Below, one piece after another: positions 14,132-22,614 of a stretch of 47,276 nucleotides of DNA. The notes under the pieces were generated by a model. The model was not told where the DNA came from. It was given only the letters and a program-made list of their open reading frames with translations, and did no database searches. Origin of the DNA: a virus. Position 1 is the first letter of the stretch. Every line of letters begins with the position of its first letter. The position numbers and the translations under genes were made by a program. The stretch lies in IMG/VR virus record IMGVR_UViG_3300043418_000126, positions 1-47,276 of that record; one strand, written 5' to 3'.

Positions 14132-14978
14132 AACATTAGTCACAAAACCAAATGGGAGGAGTAGCGATGCTGTTTCTCCCAACTTTATTTATGGCTGCGC
14201 AGGAGGATGTATGGTATCATACTGTTATGTTGGACGATTTAATGATACAACAGTCTATATTAACGATAATATTGATCAGATACTAATGAGTATAGATCAC
14301 TGGGTAGAAGCTCAGCCTTGGCCAAAAGAACCTAATCAGTGTGATGAGAAATACTATACCATCGACATAGGCTGTAGTACTGACATTGCTTTACATCATA
14401 AGCATTATGACTGGCAAAGAGTGTTTAGCTTTTTTAATGACCATCCAAAACTAAAGAGTACGTTTGCAACAAAGTATCCTAATAGATTTCCACTTGATGA
14501 CTATATTATAGATCCTGCAAAGAATCGTATTAGAGTATCTTTAATGCCTCAGATGTACTCAGAGTTACTTGAACCTAATACAACTCGTATAGATAAGAGG
14601 ATTGATTCTATAAAGAGTCTACAAAAGAAGTTTGAAGTACATATAAACTTCTCTCCTATTGTTATTAGAGACGAGACTGGTTGGTTAATTCAGTATGCTA
14701 AGTTATTTAATCAACTAAAGAATCTAGGTATTGACGTACCTTGTGAATGTATCTTTATGACATATAGTGACATACAAGCAAAGCGTAATCAAGAGACAAA
14801 TGAAGGTCAACGCATTAACTTGTTACTATATAATCCAGACATACAAGAGTACAAGAAATCAGAGTATGGTGGCATTAACTTGCGTTATGCAAACCATATA
14901 AAGCCTCAAGCGATTCTTAAGTTTAAGAATGTGTATGGTCAGTACTTTGATGTATCTAATATCAGATATATTTTTTAA
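14106..14978 (+). CDS. SPL-like radical SAM protein
   Basis: 290 residues from the ATG at 14106, chosen over 14064 because it overlaps the upstream gene less. SPNFIYGCAGGCMVSYCYVG (residues 24-43) holds three Cys (31, 35, 40) that could bind a 4Fe-4S cluster, followed by DIGCSTDIALHHKHYDW and, later, INFSPIVI. This order resembles phage and bacterial relatives of spore photoproduct lyase, which cleaves thymine photoproducts by S-adenosylmethionine radical chemistry. Spacing is C-x3-C-x4-C rather than C-x3-C-x2-C. Substrate not proven. Confidence 0.75.
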   Translation: MIFKHQKTKTLVTKPNGRSSDAVSPNFIYGCAGGCMVSYCYVGRFNDTTVYINDNIDQILMSIDHWVEAQPWPKEPNQCDEKYYTIDIGCSTDIALHHKHYDWQRVFSFFNDHPKLKSTFATKYPNRFPLDDYIIDPAKNRIRVSLMPQMYSELLEPNTTRIDKRIDSIKSLQKKFEVHINFSPIVIRDETGWLIQYAKLFNQLKNLGIDVPCECIFMTYSDIQAKRNQETNEGQRINLLLYNPDIQEYKKSEYGGINLRYANHIKPQAILKFKNVYGQYFDVSNIRYIF

Positions 14979-14991
14979 CTTGCAAAAAACT

Positions 14992-15300
14992 ATGAGTAAT
15001 CAAAGAAATGAGTATACTAAGTTTGGTATTAACTATATTAGCAGCAACTCAACACTGATCTATAACTATGTTGGCTTACATGAAGATACAGGTAACGTAT
15101 TAGAAGTAAAAGAGTTTAATGATGAAGGAGCTAAGACTGGTTGGATACCAAAAAGTATGCCAGGAGAGATAGCAAGTACATGCAATGCAAACTTTGCAGT
15201 AAACATACAGCTCCATGTTGAGATAACAGCTGAAGAGTTTTGGATGGTATATGAACGAGTAGCAACAAAGCTGCTCTTATTAGCAATAAGCAATGAATAA
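14992..15300 (+). CDS. Hypothetical protein
   Basis: 102 residues from MSNQRNEYTKFG at 14992; the in-frame ATG at 14929 lies inside the upstream gene. Soluble, beta-rich with a short helical end. Not recognised. Its end overlaps the next gene by 8 nt. Confidence 0.65.
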   Translation: MSNQRNEYTKFGINYISSNSTLIYNYVGLHEDTGNVLEVKEFNDEGAKTGWIPKSMPGEIASTCNANFAVNIQLHVEITAEEFWMVYERVATKLLLLAISNE

Positions 15301-15841
15301 GTTAAAGGAGATACAACTAAAGCTAATATACTGGAAACATCGAGTATATACGCTTATAAGCAATCTATGGTATTGGATACCAAGGATCTATGACTGTAAT
15401 CCTTGGGATTATTTATACTTAGAGCGATTAGTAACAGATCAGCTTGCCCGTATGACTAACAACTTTGAGTTATTCAATGCTAAGTATGGTTCAGAACGTG
15501 AACTAAGAGAGATTAAAATAGCTCATAAGTTACTATATCGAGTACAAACTGGTTACTACCACAATGAGTTAGATAAGTACTATGGTGCAGATTATAATAT
15601 CGATGCCCATGGACACTTTACTGCAACGACTAACTTCGACAACCTTGGTGAATACTTTGATAAGTATCCAAGAGCATATAAAGAAGCAGTCAAATGGCAT
15701 AGTATGAAGAGTAGTTCAGAACATGGTAGTGATAAGTCTAGATTTATGATAGGTAACTACATGTCTGAGATTATGCATTCAAAAGCTAGACGATTAGCTT
15801 ATAAAATAATCGCTGAATACTCACCAAGATGGTGGATTTAA
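15293..15841 (+). CDS. Conserved phage hypothetical protein
   Basis: 182 residues, rich in Trp and Tyr near the N-terminus (YWKHRVYTLISNLWYWIPRI), then CNPWDYLYLERLVTDQLARM. This Pro-Trp-Asp plus helix pattern is familiar from conserved phage proteins of unknown function. No membrane helix is certain. Confidence 0.7.
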   Translation: MNKLKEIQLKLIYWKHRVYTLISNLWYWIPRIYDCNPWDYLYLERLVTDQLARMTNNFELFNAKYGSERELREIKIAHKLLYRVQTGYYHNELDKYYGADYNIDAHGHFTATTNFDNLGEYFDKYPRAYKEAVKWHSMKSSSEHGSDKSRFMIGNYMSEIMHSKARRLAYKIIAEYSPRWWI

Positions 15842-15850
15842 ACAAACAGT

Positions 15851-16441
15851 ATGAAAAAATCAAAGATAACACTGTTGATTAATGAGTTTAAAGATCTCAT
15901 GGAAAAGATGCTTGTTGATGACGGAGAACTATCTCCTACAATAGGTATTATTGCTCAAAAAAATGAAGCAAAAGATGAGACTGAAAGAGATCACTTAATG
16001 ATCTGTCCTTTACCAGATAGATTACTAGAAACAAGAGACTCGAAAGCTTTTCTTATGGAAGATATATTACCTAAGCTAGGTGATAAGCTTGCAAAAGATA
16101 AGTTTAACGTAGTTGGTTCAATCTTTGCTTATGTAGGAATGGTAAGAACTCTTCCAACAGATAAGCTAGAGGGAAAACCAGTAGAAGAGATTACTGAAGA
16201 AGACATAAAAGATGTCAAACCAAAAGAGATACTCTTCTTACATTATCAATCTGAGAATGAAGATATGGTAAGTGCCTTTAATCTAATAAGAAAAGGTAAA
16301 GCTGTAAACGCAGAAGGTAACTTAGTTGATATAGTTACATTAACAAAGAACAGCAAGATGTCAGCAAAGAAAACTGATCCAGTGGTTATTGGAGGTAGTC
16401 TTAGTGCTGTTTATAAACAGATAACTAAAAATAATAAATAA
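15851..16441 (+). CDS. Hypothetical protein
   Basis: 196 residues, acidic/basic mixed, soluble. No motif was recognised; an acidic middle (VEEITEEDIKDVKPKEILFL) links two folded parts. Its TAA shares its last base with the next ATG. Confidence 0.65.
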   Translation: MKKSKITLLINEFKDLMEKMLVDDGELSPTIGIIAQKNEAKDETERDHLMICPLPDRLLETRDSKAFLMEDILPKLGDKLAKDKFNVVGSIFAYVGMVRTLPTDKLEGKPVEEITEEDIKDVKPKEILFLHYQSENEDMVSAFNLIRKGKAVNAEGNLVDIVTLTKNSKMSAKKTDPVVIGGSLSAVYKQITKNNK

Positions 16442-16596
16442 TGGGATTACTAGATTTTTTCCAGTCACGACAAGTACGTGATCTAAAACAAGAGTTAGCA
16501 GAAGCAAGAGTAGAACTAGACAAACGTCAAGAAGCAATTAATAGAACGAATGCTTATTGGAAACGTGTTGTTAGTGATATGCGTCGCAAAAAATAG
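16441..16596 (+). CDS. Small coiled-coil protein
   Basis: 51 residues beginning MGLLDFFQSRQVRDLK, nearly all one charged helix with heptads (ELAEARVELDKRQEAIN). The start shares one base with the upstream stop, a strong sign of coupling. Probably an oligomerising helper of unknown role. Confidence 0.55.
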   Translation: MGLLDFFQSRQVRDLKQELAEARVELDKRQEAINRTNAYWKRVVSDMRRKK

Positions 16597-16642
16597 TTGA
16601 TGGTATAGCTCTATAGTCCATTGTTCGTTTATTATAGCCTTT

Positions 16643-16669
16643 TTTGGTGAAAAGTAACTTATATATTTG
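16643..16669 (+). promoter_or_regulatory. Possible Bacteroidota promoter
   Basis: TATATTTG at 16662-16669 matches the -7 box TANNTTTG; TTTG at 16643-16646 could be the -33 box, but the 15-nt gap is shorter than the usual 17-21. It lies directly before a single gene ended by a strong terminator. Confidence 0.5.
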
Positions 16670-16690
16670 CATTACTTACTATGCCTATAT

Positions 16691-16945
16691 ATGATTTATC
16701 AGATGCCAAACGGAAAGATTATTGAGATGTCAACAGAACAGTTCTGTGATATGACAGACGATGACTTTCAAGACTTAATGGCAAACAACTACGGAGAAGA
16801 GGTAGAGGATCCATGGTTTGGATCAGTATTGACTAGCACTAAGTCCTACCCCGATATACCTGAGATAGAAGATTTAACACAGATATCTTTTGAGGATAAG
16901 ATCAAACCAACTGATCTTGACTTACCTGATATAGTTGAAGAGTAA
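16691..16945 (+). CDS. Small acidic conserved protein
   Basis: 84 residues from MIYQMPNGKIIE at 16691; a longer in-frame start (TTG at 16667) would lie within the -7 box and is rejected. The sequence is strongly acidic, with MSTEQFCDMTDDDFQDLMAN and an EDPWFGS segment, familiar from small proteins of Bacteroidota phages. Own promoter and terminator suggest a separately controlled, possibly abundant product. Confidence 0.7.
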   Translation: MIYQMPNGKIIEMSTEQFCDMTDDDFQDLMANNYGEEVEDPWFGSVLTSTKSYPDIPEIEDLTQISFEDKIKPTDLDLPDIVEE

Positions 16946-16966
16946 ACATTATATTATTGTTTTAAT

Positions 16967-17001
16967 AATCCTACCTGGTCTTGCTGGGTAGGATTTTTTT
17001 T
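16967..17001 (+). terminator. Rho-independent terminator
   Basis: AATCCTACC (16967-16975) pairs with GGTAGGATT (16987-16995), followed by a run of eight T ending at 17001. It ends the short acidic gene transcript. Confidence 0.9.
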
Positions 17002-17033
17002 GTCCTTGTAAATAACTTAAACTAATAAATAAT

Positions 17034-17549
17034 ATGTCCACAAAAGTAAGAGTAGTAGCAGATGAGTTTGGTAACGTAGTTAACATCTCACCAAACAATC
17101 CAGAGTACGGTTATGTACGTCTAGAGCAAGAAGTACACCAAATCAGCGAAAGCGGTTGGTTAAGAGTAGTTCGCCGTTCAACTTTATTGAAGGGTTTAGT
17201 AACTGATTTAGTAAACGCAAAGTTTACACAAGGTATGCCCCTTCCAGGTAAGATTATTGTAAAAGAATCTTTAGAACCATTTAACAGCGAGAATCCAGAA
17301 AAGCATCTTAAAGTTGCTGGTGATACTGGTATCGTATGTAATATTGGTGGCGAACCTATTTACAGAGATACATTCTATACTCGTAATGAGTCAGCAGAAG
17401 ATATCTTAATTATGCATGACGAAGATTGTGCTGATGAAATCCGTACTGTAAAGAAAGCAGAAGTAACAGCAAGAAAAATGTTATTGAGAAAGCATCGTGA
17501 AAGTAACGAACAAGCTGTCGATAACTTTGAAAAGCAAGCAGTTTTATAA
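17034..17549 (+). CDS. Conserved phage protein
   Basis: 171 residues. MSTKVRVVADEFGNVVNISP, then YGYVRLEQ and a later GMPLPGKIIVKESLEPF are features I recognise from a widespread family in phages of Bacteroidota, without known function. It is flanked by terminators on both sides, so it is a single-gene unit and possibly highly expressed. Codons are close to those of neighbouring genes. Confidence 0.75.
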   Translation: MSTKVRVVADEFGNVVNISPNNPEYGYVRLEQEVHQISESGWLRVVRRSTLLKGLVTDLVNAKFTQGMPLPGKIIVKESLEPFNSENPEKHLKVAGDTGIVCNIGGEPIYRDTFYTRNESAEDILIMHDEDCADEIRTVKKAEVTARKMLLRKHRESNEQAVDNFEKQAVL

Positions 17550-17561
17550 TATGTAGTTTAG

Positions 17562-17589
17562 GGAGGAGTCATAGTGATTCCTCCTTTTT
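17562..17589 (+). terminator. Rho-independent terminator
   Basis: GGAGGAGTC (17562-17570) pairs with GATTCCTCC (17576-17584), one G-T, 5-nt loop, then five T. The TCTCACAC motif follows 13 nt later. Confidence 0.88.
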
Positions 17590-17601
17590 ATCTTTAAATC
17601 A

Positions 17602-17609
17602 TCTCACAC
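17602..17609 (+). promoter_or_regulatory. TCTCACAC leader motif
   Basis: Third terminator-linked copy of TCTCACAC; here it touches the ATG at 17610. A leaderless or near-leaderless start, or a translation enhancer, could explain this position. Confidence 0.4.
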
Positions 17610-18116
17610 ATGAAAAAGCTAGAAGTAGTCTCAGCAAACAAGAACGGTATTGTAATATACCGAGTAGGGGCAGCAAACTTTACAAGCGTTCCGTATCACT
17701 ACACGGAAGAATCTAATCAACGAATTAGAAAAGTAAACACAACACGAGTATATCGTGAATTTACAACACAACAACAGGTTTTATACAAACGTGTTGTGTA
17801 TGGTCTATCTTCGTTTCACACAGAAGAGTTAGAACATATGACAAAAAGAGCAAAGAAAGATGTATCAATCATTCATCACAAAGCTCAAGATGTTATTACA
17901 GCATTTAAGAATAAAAAGACAAATGAGTATGTTAGTCGTCTTATGAAAGCATGGTTTCCAAAGTCGAAACTAGCAAAAGACTTTTCTTCTTACAAGAACG
18001 GTGAAGTAACTACTCCTAATACCTTAAGCTTTAAAACTCTTGGTATTGATAAGTATACTCTTGCTCAAGTTCTTGTTGCAGAAAGTTTACTACCAGAAAA
18101 CTTCTTTGTAATATGA
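17610..18116 (+). CDS. Hypothetical basic protein
   Basis: 168 residues, basic. Helical region with many Lys and His (MTKRAKKDVSIIHHKAQDVI), no catalytic motif. It overlaps the HNH gene by 4 nt, so the two proteins may work together. Not recognised. Confidence 0.65.
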   Translation: MKKLEVVSANKNGIVIYRVGAANFTSVPYHYTEESNQRIRKVNTTRVYREFTTQQQVLYKRVVYGLSSFHTEELEHMTKRAKKDVSIIHHKAQDVITAFKNKKTNEYVSRLMKAWFPKSKLAKDFSSYKNGEVTTPNTLSFKTLGIDKYTLAQVLVAESLLPENFFVI

Positions 18117-18526
18117 TCCCAAAGCAAAAGTTATGCAACGGATGTAATCAGATGAAGGTAATATGGAAAGCTCATGGAAAAGAGAAGTACTGCAAAGACT
18201 GCTGGTATTCTATTGAGCGTCCAAAAGCTTTGGCAAAACCAACAAGTAAGCCAAATCCTGTATCAAAAAAGATGAGTAAGACAATGTCGGAGTATGAGCG
18301 TAAGCGTGTAGCTTTCTTTGCTTTGCATCCGTTTTGTCAAGCTCGTCTTGCAGGATGTACTATTGGTGCTACTGATATACACCATCTTTATTCTGGTAAA
18401 GATAGAAGTAAGTATTATTTAGTAATGAATACTTGGAAAGCTGTTTGTAGAAACTGCCATGATTATATTCATAATAAATTATCAGAAAAAGATGCTATAG
18501 CACTTGATTTAAAACGTAAAGAGTAA
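18113..18526 (+). CDS. HNH-like nuclease with zinc ribbon
   Basis: 137 residues. An N-terminal zinc ribbon (CNGC at 8-11 and CKDC at 27-30) is followed by a C-terminal HNH-type module: CQARLAGC, IHHLYSGK (about 91-98) and CRNCHDYIHN (about 111-120). The layout is like small phage recombination nucleases of the NinG type or HNH proteins of mobile elements. The first His pair IHH and the last His fit the metal-finger active site. Confidence 0.8.
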   Translation: MIPKQKLCNGCNQMKVIWKAHGKEKYCKDCWYSIERPKALAKPTSKPNPVSKKMSKTMSEYERKRVAFFALHPFCQARLAGCTIGATDIHHLYSGKDRSKYYLVMNTWKAVCRNCHDYIHNKLSEKDAIALDLKRKE

Positions 18527-18580
18527 TTTGTTTATGTGCTTATATTGTTATATATTACTAATGTATAATAATATAATCTT

Positions 18581-19177
18581 ATGAAACATAAACACGTATT
18601 CACATTAGGTGAAATCATTAAAACAAAAACAGGTCAATCTACATTATTAACTTATCTTGGAGAAGGTACTAGACATAGACAACGAAAGATTAAAGTTAAA
18701 TGTAAGTGTGGTAAAGAATGGGAAGCTCAAGTAGGTAATATAATGAATGGTACAACTGTTTGTTGTGGAAAATATCCATGTCGTACTTATAAATCATTAT
18801 ATCAAAATAAACGCGATCCTGAAGTAGGTTATAAAGCTTTACTTTACGTTTATAAAAAACATGCTAGAGAAAGAAACTTAGAGTTTCACCTTACGTATGA
18901 AGAGTTTAAATATCTTACTACACAAGATTGTCACTATTGTGGTGTAAAACCTTCGCAAGTATATAAATTAACTAAAACTGGTACAGATGAGATTAGATCT
19001 GGAGTACCAGTAATATATAACGGCGTTGATAGAATCAATTCTTCTTTACACTACACAACTGATAATACTGTACCTTGCTGTAAAGTATGTAACAGAGCAA
19101 AAATGGATTTAGATTACCATGAGTTTATCTTATGGGCAAAAAGATTGTATAATAACTTAAACAAAGAAAAAAAATGA
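18581..19177 (+). CDS. HNH homing-type endonuclease
   Basis: 198 residues. An N-terminal module with Cys pairs (VKCKCGKEWEA, CC near 65) resembles a DNA-binding zinc segment. Then comes an HNH domain: CHYCG (about 117), NGVDRINSSLHYTTDNTVPC (about 147-166) and CKVCNRAKMD. This order is typical of free-standing HNH endonucleases in phages, often mobile. The neighbouring gene also carries an HNH-like domain, but the two differ, so it is not a duplication. Confidence 0.88.
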   Translation: MKHKHVFTLGEIIKTKTGQSTLLTYLGEGTRHRQRKIKVKCKCGKEWEAQVGNIMNGTTVCCGKYPCRTYKSLYQNKRDPEVGYKALLYVYKKHARERNLEFHLTYEEFKYLTTQDCHYCGVKPSQVYKLTKTGTDEIRSGVPVIYNGVDRINSSLHYTTDNTVPCCKVCNRAKMDLDYHEFILWAKRLYNNLNKEKK

Positions 19178-19557
19178 GTCATCCCCTTCATCACGCTATT
19201 TCATCAGCTCGTAAACACGGAGGAACTTACGTTGAATATCTTCCACTTCACGAATGGTTTGATGAAACCAAACAACATTATCCAGACATGAGACATAGAG
19301 CTCTAAGACATCACTCAGAAGGTATCTTCTGGGCTGAGAAAGAGTTTGGTGTATTTATTGTTAACTCAAGTGGTAAGATGGTTCCAACAAGAGTTCTTGG
19401 TGAACAACATATCATGGAAGATCTTGGTTGGATACCAACAATAAAAGATTACTTAGATCTTATGGATACTAAGTCTTGGTTGTATAAACCAGGAGAAGGA
19501 AGAAAGCTAGTTAGAGAGATACGTGATAAGAAACTTGATCACGTTACTAATATCTAG
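19174..19557 (+). CDS. DUF6915-type protein
   Basis: 127 residues. MSHPLHHAISSARKHGG, HEWFDETKQHYPDMRHRALR, HHSEGIFWAEKEFG and GEQHIMEDLGWIPTIKDYL match, as I recall it, a widespread family of phage and bacterial proteins with conserved His residues. Function unknown. It overlaps the HNH gene stop as ATGA. Confidence 0.75.
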   Translation: MSHPLHHAISSARKHGGTYVEYLPLHEWFDETKQHYPDMRHRALRHHSEGIFWAEKEFGVFIVNSSGKMVPTRVLGEQHIMEDLGWIPTIKDYLDLMDTKSWLYKPGEGRKLVREIRDKKLDHVTNI

Positions 19558-19688
19558 ACTTCTTTGTCAAGCACCAAAGGCTTTGAGTGTTTACGCTCTG
19601 CGCGAATGATTGTAGTCTTTGAAAACTTAGACAAAGTAGCTCCTAAAGAAGAGCATAATATAAGTAAAGCAAGTATTAGATTTATCAT
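19554..19688 (-). CDS. Small antisense membrane peptide
   Basis: 44 residues (MINLILALLILCSSLGATLS, then a basic tail) on the minus strand, filling most of a 244-nt gap between + strand genes and overlapping the DUF6915 stop by 4 nt. One transmembrane segment at the N-terminus. A weak -7 box TATCTTTC lies upstream. Expression is uncertain, but the frame fits the gap closely. Confidence 0.45.
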   Translation of the reverse strand: MINLILALLILCSSLGATLSKFSKTTIIRAERKHSKPLVLDKEV

Positions 19689-19714
19689 AGAAGTGTTGTA
19701 TTATCTTAAGAAAG

Positions 19715-19733
19715 ATACAGCATAAAACTGTAT
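19715..19733. promoter_or_regulatory. Inverted repeat in intergenic gap
   Basis: ATACAG (19715-19720) and CTGTAT (19728-19733) form an inverted repeat with a 7-nt spacer between the minus-strand peptide and the next + strand gene. It could be an operator for either gene or an RNA hairpin; no T tract follows. Confidence 0.4.
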
Positions 19734-19801
19734 AAACCTAATACTTGTTGCACTTTACCAAGAAGTTAATAATAGTTCTTAACATATTACAAAAACAAAA
19801 G

Positions 19802-20500
19802 ATGAAAAAACAACAAGCGTTTGACCTTCTTTCAGAAGCAGAGAAGATAACAATAGCAAGACAATGGTGTGAAGCTGAGATAGCAGAAGGAAGAGATGTA
19901 GTAATAGAGTGGGATGGTGGTAATGATTCAGGTTGTGTTACCTGGAGAGGTGATTCAAATGAGAATGAGATTACTGACTTTTTAGTTGACTCCGTGTATG
20001 ATGAACTTGATTATGGTTCATGGGCTGGAGAGTACTCTGCATCAGGTCGTATGGAGTATGATTCAGATCAACAAGCACTTGTTGGCACTGATTATTACGC
20101 TGAAGATGAGTACTTGGATCTTGATAAGAAAGCTGTATTGCTTATACCAAAGAAGTATTACTTTGATCAGATTAGTTATCAAGTTACTGATTATGATAGT
20201 GGTGGTGATTGCAGTGTTGAGTTTACGGTTAATGTAACACAAGGCTTTATTGATCCAGAACTAGAGAATGAACTAAAGCTAAAAGCTGATGTACTAAAAG
20301 AGTTTATTGACGATCAAGTTAAATCATTAGATCTTGGTGATAGAGAATACTTAGGTATTGATAGTTCAGAAAGTGTTAACCATGATAGTTTACAAGTTGA
20401 TGGTGACTACTTAGTACTTGAGATTGATGTATACATGAGAGTAGAGAGTACTGAAGAAAAAGAAGTAGTGTTAAACTTAAAAGATGAAGATGATGAGTAA
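19802..20500 (+). CDS. Hypothetical highly acidic protein
   Basis: 232 residues from MKKQQAFDLLSEAEK at 19802; the in-frame ATG at 19745 is farther from the A-rich leader. Very rich in Asp/Glu (for example WDGGNDSGCVTWRGDSNENE), soluble. Acidic proteins of this kind can mimic DNA, but nothing further supports that. Confidence 0.65.
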   Translation: MKKQQAFDLLSEAEKITIARQWCEAEIAEGRDVVIEWDGGNDSGCVTWRGDSNENEITDFLVDSVYDELDYGSWAGEYSASGRMEYDSDQQALVGTDYYAEDEYLDLDKKAVLLIPKKYYFDQISYQVTDYDSGGDCSVEFTVNVTQGFIDPELENELKLKADVLKEFIDDQVKSLDLGDREYLGIDSSESVNHDSLQVDGDYLVLEIDVYMRVESTEEKEVVLNLKDEDDE

Positions 20501-21248
20501 AATAAAGTATGAAGATTTAGAGTATACGGTATCAGCATACCGTAACTTTACACTAACTGAAGCATTACGTCTTTGGAAGAGTAAGTATCCTGAGCTTGTT
20601 GACTTCAAAAAGGATGTCATAAAGCATGAATCACAACAAGATTTTGGTAACTTTGTAGAAGAAGTATGGAACACTATTACTCCTGTAACTGTTGATGAAG
20701 CCTTCAAAGAAACTAACCTTGAAAGACGCCGTGTATTCTTTGATTGTATTGGTATACGTCGTATATTCAGTGAGTTAAATCCTGAGATGCTTGATCGTCA
20801 AGTTATTACAAAGAAGCGTACAAAGTGGGATGATGATAATAATCAACAAGAGTATGTGTTTGAAGATGTGTATGAACTTTACAAGATTCCCGTTCAGAAG
20901 ATAAACCCTGATAAAATAGAAGCAGATATGTCTGTTAGCTGGACAACAAGAAGACTCTTTCAAGATAACGATATCTATGCAGTTAGATGTTGGTGTACAA
21001 CAACAAACCGTGAGTATTGGATATACGTACCAAGAGATGCTTGTAATGTTGCAGAAGACTTCAAACTGTTTATACCAGACGCTATAAAGGCTATTGCTTG
21101 GACTATACGGATCAATATTGATAAACCTGAACGAATCTATCGTCAAGGTGATATCATCGTTGTAAAGGTAGGAGATGAGTCTAAAAGAACATGGCCAAGA
21201 CATCTAACAAAAGATCAGTACTTAGAATTAATGTATTCAGAAACGTAG
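20493..21248 (+). CDS. Hypothetical protein
   Basis: 251 residues. Three ATG codons compete (20484, 20490, 20493); the last lies closest to the upstream stop (ATGAGTAA). N-terminal helical part, C-terminal part with REYWIYVPRDACNVAEDFK that looks beta-rich. No family was recognised. It follows the acidic protein with an 8-nt overlap, so the two are probably co-translated. Confidence 0.65.
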   Translation: MSKIKYEDLEYTVSAYRNFTLTEALRLWKSKYPELVDFKKDVIKHESQQDFGNFVEEVWNTITPVTVDEAFKETNLERRRVFFDCIGIRRIFSELNPEMLDRQVITKKRTKWDDDNNQQEYVFEDVYELYKIPVQKINPDKIEADMSVSWTTRRLFQDNDIYAVRCWCTTTNREYWIYVPRDACNVAEDFKLFIPDAIKAIAWTIRINIDKPERIYRQGDIIVVKVGDESKRTWPRHLTKDQYLELMYSET

Positions 21249-21266
21249 TATTAAACAAACCCAGTT

Positions 21267-21518
21267 ATGGAAAAGAAAAAAGCAAAACGCTTAGTCCTAG
21301 GCGAAGGAGAAATCGTAGGACACAAACACATCTTGACCTCTGAGTCTGATATAGAGTACTTAGATAATGGTAACTCATTAGACTTTGAATTAAAGTCACT
21401 AGGTATACTAACTCACGATGAGCATGCTCGTATGGTATTTCCTCCAGGGCAATATGCAAGCTTTAATCAAGTAGAGTTTGATCCGTTTAGTGGAGAAATA
21501 ACAAAGGTGTATGACTAG
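21267..21518 (+). CDS. Small hypothetical protein
   Basis: 83 residues, soluble; overlaps the helicase start by 8 nt. KKKAKRLVLGEGEIVGHKHI at the N-terminus is basic, the rest acidic. Unknown, probably coupled to the helicase. Confidence 0.6.
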   Translation: MEKKKAKRLVLGEGEIVGHKHILTSESDIEYLDNGNSLDFELKSLGILTHDEHARMVFPPGQYASFNQVEFDPFSGEITKVYD

Positions 21519-22614
21519 AGATGAGATTCAAGAAGAAGCTCTAGCTCAAGTAGTACCAAAGCATCATGCTGGTATCGCAGTTTCAATGGGGGTCGGAAAG
21601 ACTCTCATTGGATTGCGTTATCTTGCTGCTATTGAGAACAAGACATTGTATCCTCATAGAGTGCTTATTGTTGCTCCAAAGGTCAGCATCTTTAAAAGCT
21701 GGAAGGATGATGCAGTAAAGTTTGGGTTAGAAGATATGCTAACATCAGCAACATTTTCTACTTACATCTCTTTGCCAAAGCATGATCCAACAAAGTATGA
21801 TGTTGTTATTCTTGATGAGTGTCATAGCTTACTATATACACATCAGAAGTTTTTAGCATTGTATAAAGGGCGTATTCTAGGTTTAACTGGTACACCTCCA
21901 AGGTATAAGAAGTCTGAAAAGTATGTAATGGTCTCTTCTTACTGTCCAATAGTTTATACATACAAGACAGATGATGCAGTTGAAGATAGTATTCTTAATG
22001 ATTATAGGATATTTGTACATAAGCTGCCGTTAAGTACAGCTACTGACATATCAGTAAACATGAAGGGTAAAAACTTCTTTACATCTGAGAATGCATCATA
22101 TGCTTACTGGACAAAGAGACTAGCAACAGCGCCGTCAAAGAAGATGGAACAGATATCTGCTGTAATGAGAATGCGAGTAATGATGGACTTTAAAACTAAA
22201 GAGCGGTATGCACAATACTTGCTTAAAGGTATAAAAGATAAATGCATCATATTCTGTAACACTCAAGAACAAGCAGATCGTCTATGTCCACATTCTTATC
22301 ACAGTAATAACGAGCATTCAGATCTACATCTTGCTGCTTTTGAGAAGGGAAAGATCATGCAGCTTAGTTGTGTTGCACAGTTATCTGAAGGTGTTACTAT
22401 ACCTGACTTAAAATGCGGTATCATCATGCATGCATTTGGTAATGAGCGTAAGTCTAATCAAAGAATAGGTCGTATGTTACGACTTAATCCTGATGAAACA
22501 GCTATCGTTCACATCTTATGCTATGCAAATACAAAAGATGAAGACTGGGTAGAAGAAGCACTAATGGATTTAGATCCAACTAAAATCACGTATCACACAA
22601 TCGGAGTATCCTAA
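21511..22614 (+). CDS. SF2 DNA/RNA helicase
   Basis: 367 residues. Motif I SMGVGKT (25-31), Ia VLIVAPKVS (51-59), II DECH (102-105), III GLTGTP (124-129), IV IIFCNTQ (about 248), V QLSEGVTIPDL (about 290) and VI QRIGRMLRL (about 325). This is the full set for a DEAD/DEAH-type superfamily 2 helicase. The size and phage context recall UvsW-like recombination helicases, but the long N-terminal domain of UvsW is missing. It is coupled to the NinB-like gene, which suggests a role in recombination or fork repair. Confidence 0.9.
   Translation: MTRDEIQEEALAQVVPKHHAGIAVSMGVGKTLIGLRYLAAIENKTLYPHRVLIVAPKVSIFKSWKDDAVKFGLEDMLTSATFSTYISLPKHDPTKYDVVILDECHSLLYTHQKFLALYKGRILGLTGTPPRYKKSEKYVMVSSYCPIVYTYKTDDAVEDSILNDYRIFVHKLPLSTATDISVNMKGKNFFTSENASYAYWTKRLATAPSKKMEQISAVMRMRVMMDFKTKERYAQYLLKGIKDKCIIFCNTQEQADRLCPHSYHSNNEHSDLHLAAFEKGKIMQLSCVAQLSEGVTIPDLKCGIIMHAFGNERKSNQRIGRMLRLNPDETAIVHILCYANTKDEDWVEEALMDLDPTKITYHTIGVS

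Noticed and set aside
16667-16690. TTG start extending the small acidic protein upstream
   Set aside because: It lies inside the -7 promoter box; the ATG at 16691 fits known relatives and the leader.
20775-21203. Long minus-strand frame inside the + strand gene
   Set aside because: Overlaps a full-length + strand gene, has biased Ile/Ser/Cys composition and no leader or promoter.
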